Shown here piece by piece: positions 63,539-64,000 of a stretch of 64,000 nt of DNA. Position numbers and translations under genes: made by a program. The stretch is from positions 1-64,000 of the forward strand of contig NZ_JAPZSV010000012.1 in the NCBI RefSeq assembly GCF_027532185.1, written 5' to 3'. This stretch comes from Hylemonella sp. (lineage in GTDB: Bacteria > Pseudomonadota > Gammaproteobacteria > Burkholderiales > Burkholderiaceae_C). The notes below the pieces were generated by a model, which worked only from the letters and a program-made list of their open reading frames with translations, was not told the DNA's origin and made no database searches. Within the stretch, counting starts at the first letter, position 1; the number at the start of each line of letters is the position of its first letter.

Positions 63539-64000
63539 TCAAACCGGCACCGCGGAAGCGAGGCGCGCCAGCCACTGTTCCAGCGGCTGGGGCTGGTCGT
63601 AGAAATAGCCCTGCAGGCGGTCGCAGTTCTGGGCGCGCAGGAAATCGACCTGGGCCTGGGTCTCGACGCCCTCGGCCACCACCTCCAGCCCCATGTGGTG
63701 GGCCATGGACAGGATGGACTGCACGATGGCCGTGTCGTTGATGTCGTGCGGCGTATCCTGCACGAAGCTGCGGTCGATCTTGAGCTCGAACAGCGGCAGG
63801 CGCTGCAGGTAGCGCAGGCTGGAGTAGCCGGTGCCGAAGTCGTCGATGGAGAAGCGGATCCCCAGCTTGACGAGTTCGATGATGCGCTGCAGCGCATGCT
63901 CCCAGTCCTCGATGAACAGGCTCTCGGTGACCTCGAAGACCAGCTGCTGGGCCGGTGCACCCGTCTGGCGCAGGATGGCCTGCACGCGCGGCACGAAATC
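63539..64000 (-). CDS. EAL-domain protein, C-terminal part (runs off the window)
   Basis: The 153 visible residues are the second half of an EAL phosphodiesterase domain: FEVTESLFIED, DDFGTGYSSLRYL, ELKIDRSFVQD and EGVETQAQVDFL, with the catalytic motifs in this part intact. The upstream part, including the EAL motif itself and any sensor or GGDEF domain, is outside the window. Confidence 0.93.
   Translation of the reverse strand, partial: DFVPRVQAILRQTGAPAQQLVFEVTESLFIEDWEHALQRIIELVKLGIRFSIDDFGTGYSSLRYLQRLPLFELKIDRSFVQDTPHDINDTAIVQSILSMAHHMGLEVVAEGVETQAQVDFLRAQNCDRLQGYFYDQPQPLEQWLARLASAVPV

Noticed and set aside
1-64000. tRNA, rRNA, CRISPR array or prophage
   Set aside because: No cloverleaf, rRNA signature, regularly spaced direct repeats or phage genes were seen by eye; a dedicated scan was not possible.

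Overview
The window reads as chromosomal DNA of a high-GC, motile betaproteobacterium, most likely Burkholderiales and probably Comamonadaceae. The support is an FlhDC master regulator in front of motAB-cheYZ-flhBAF-flhG-fliA, a flgMN/flgA/flgB-L block, an orphan Bug-type TTT receptor, and DUF2917 and DUF3237 proteins. This is inference from gene content. No rRNA, tRNA, CRISPR array or prophage was found.

Layout. 1-4.3 kb: two divergent flagellin genes, followed by a TPR/GT41 (O-GlcNAc-transferase-like) gene. 4.3-10.5 kb (minus strand): a seven-gene sugar cassette running rfbF, rfbG, rfbC-like epimerase, TylC3/TcaB9-like C-methyltransferase, FkbM methyltransferase, SDR, hexapeptide acetyltransferase. 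It probably makes a CDP-linked branched 6-deoxyhexose for flagellin or surface glycan. 10.8-21.2 kb (plus): flhDC, motAB, cheYZ, flhB, flhA, flhF, a P-loop-less flhG homologue, fliA. 21.2-23.4 kb (minus): a YCII gene, then flgN, flgM and flgA. 23.7-34 kb (plus): flgBCDEFGHIJKL, then an HDOD protein. 35.2-40.7 kb: a MocR-type regulator divergent from a DMT-aminotransferase-PhzF-VOC operon; a 268-bp palindromic MITE-like element sits between them. 40.8-48.1 kb: an outer-membrane beta-barrel, phosphatase, LuxR, DUF3237, orphan TTT receptor, chemoreceptor, and a divergent DUF2917/LysR pair. 48.3-53.1 kb: a PilZ protein and a large membrane GGDEF-EAL protein. 53.2-55.1 kb: DMT, AraC, SlyX. 55.1-62.5 kb (minus): a cyanate uptake and degradation operon behind a sigma-54-type promoter, next to a NarL-type two-component system. 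62.5-64 kb: phosphatase, a second PilZ protein, and a truncated EAL gene at the window edge.

How the parts fit. FlhDC should switch on the flagellar genes, and FliA/FlgM control the late ones. Two near-identical sigma-28 elements (TCAA-N15-GCCGATAR) lie before the left flagellin and before flgM. The GT41 transferase and sugar cassette are placed to glycosylate flagellin. The GGDEF/EAL/PilZ/HDOD proteins probably link motility to c-di-GMP. The cyanate operon (two NrtA/CmpA-like receptors, permease, ATPase, CynS) supplies ammonium and is probably nitrogen-controlled.

The features most worth attention are the palindromic element at 36682-36949, the degenerate FlhG, the branched-sugar cassette with an SDR lacking its catalytic Tyr, the paired receptors with a CxCGxxH-x4-H extension ahead of a twin-arginine-like signal, and the sigma-54 site plus TGTAGG-N6-CCTACA dyad before the cyanate operon.
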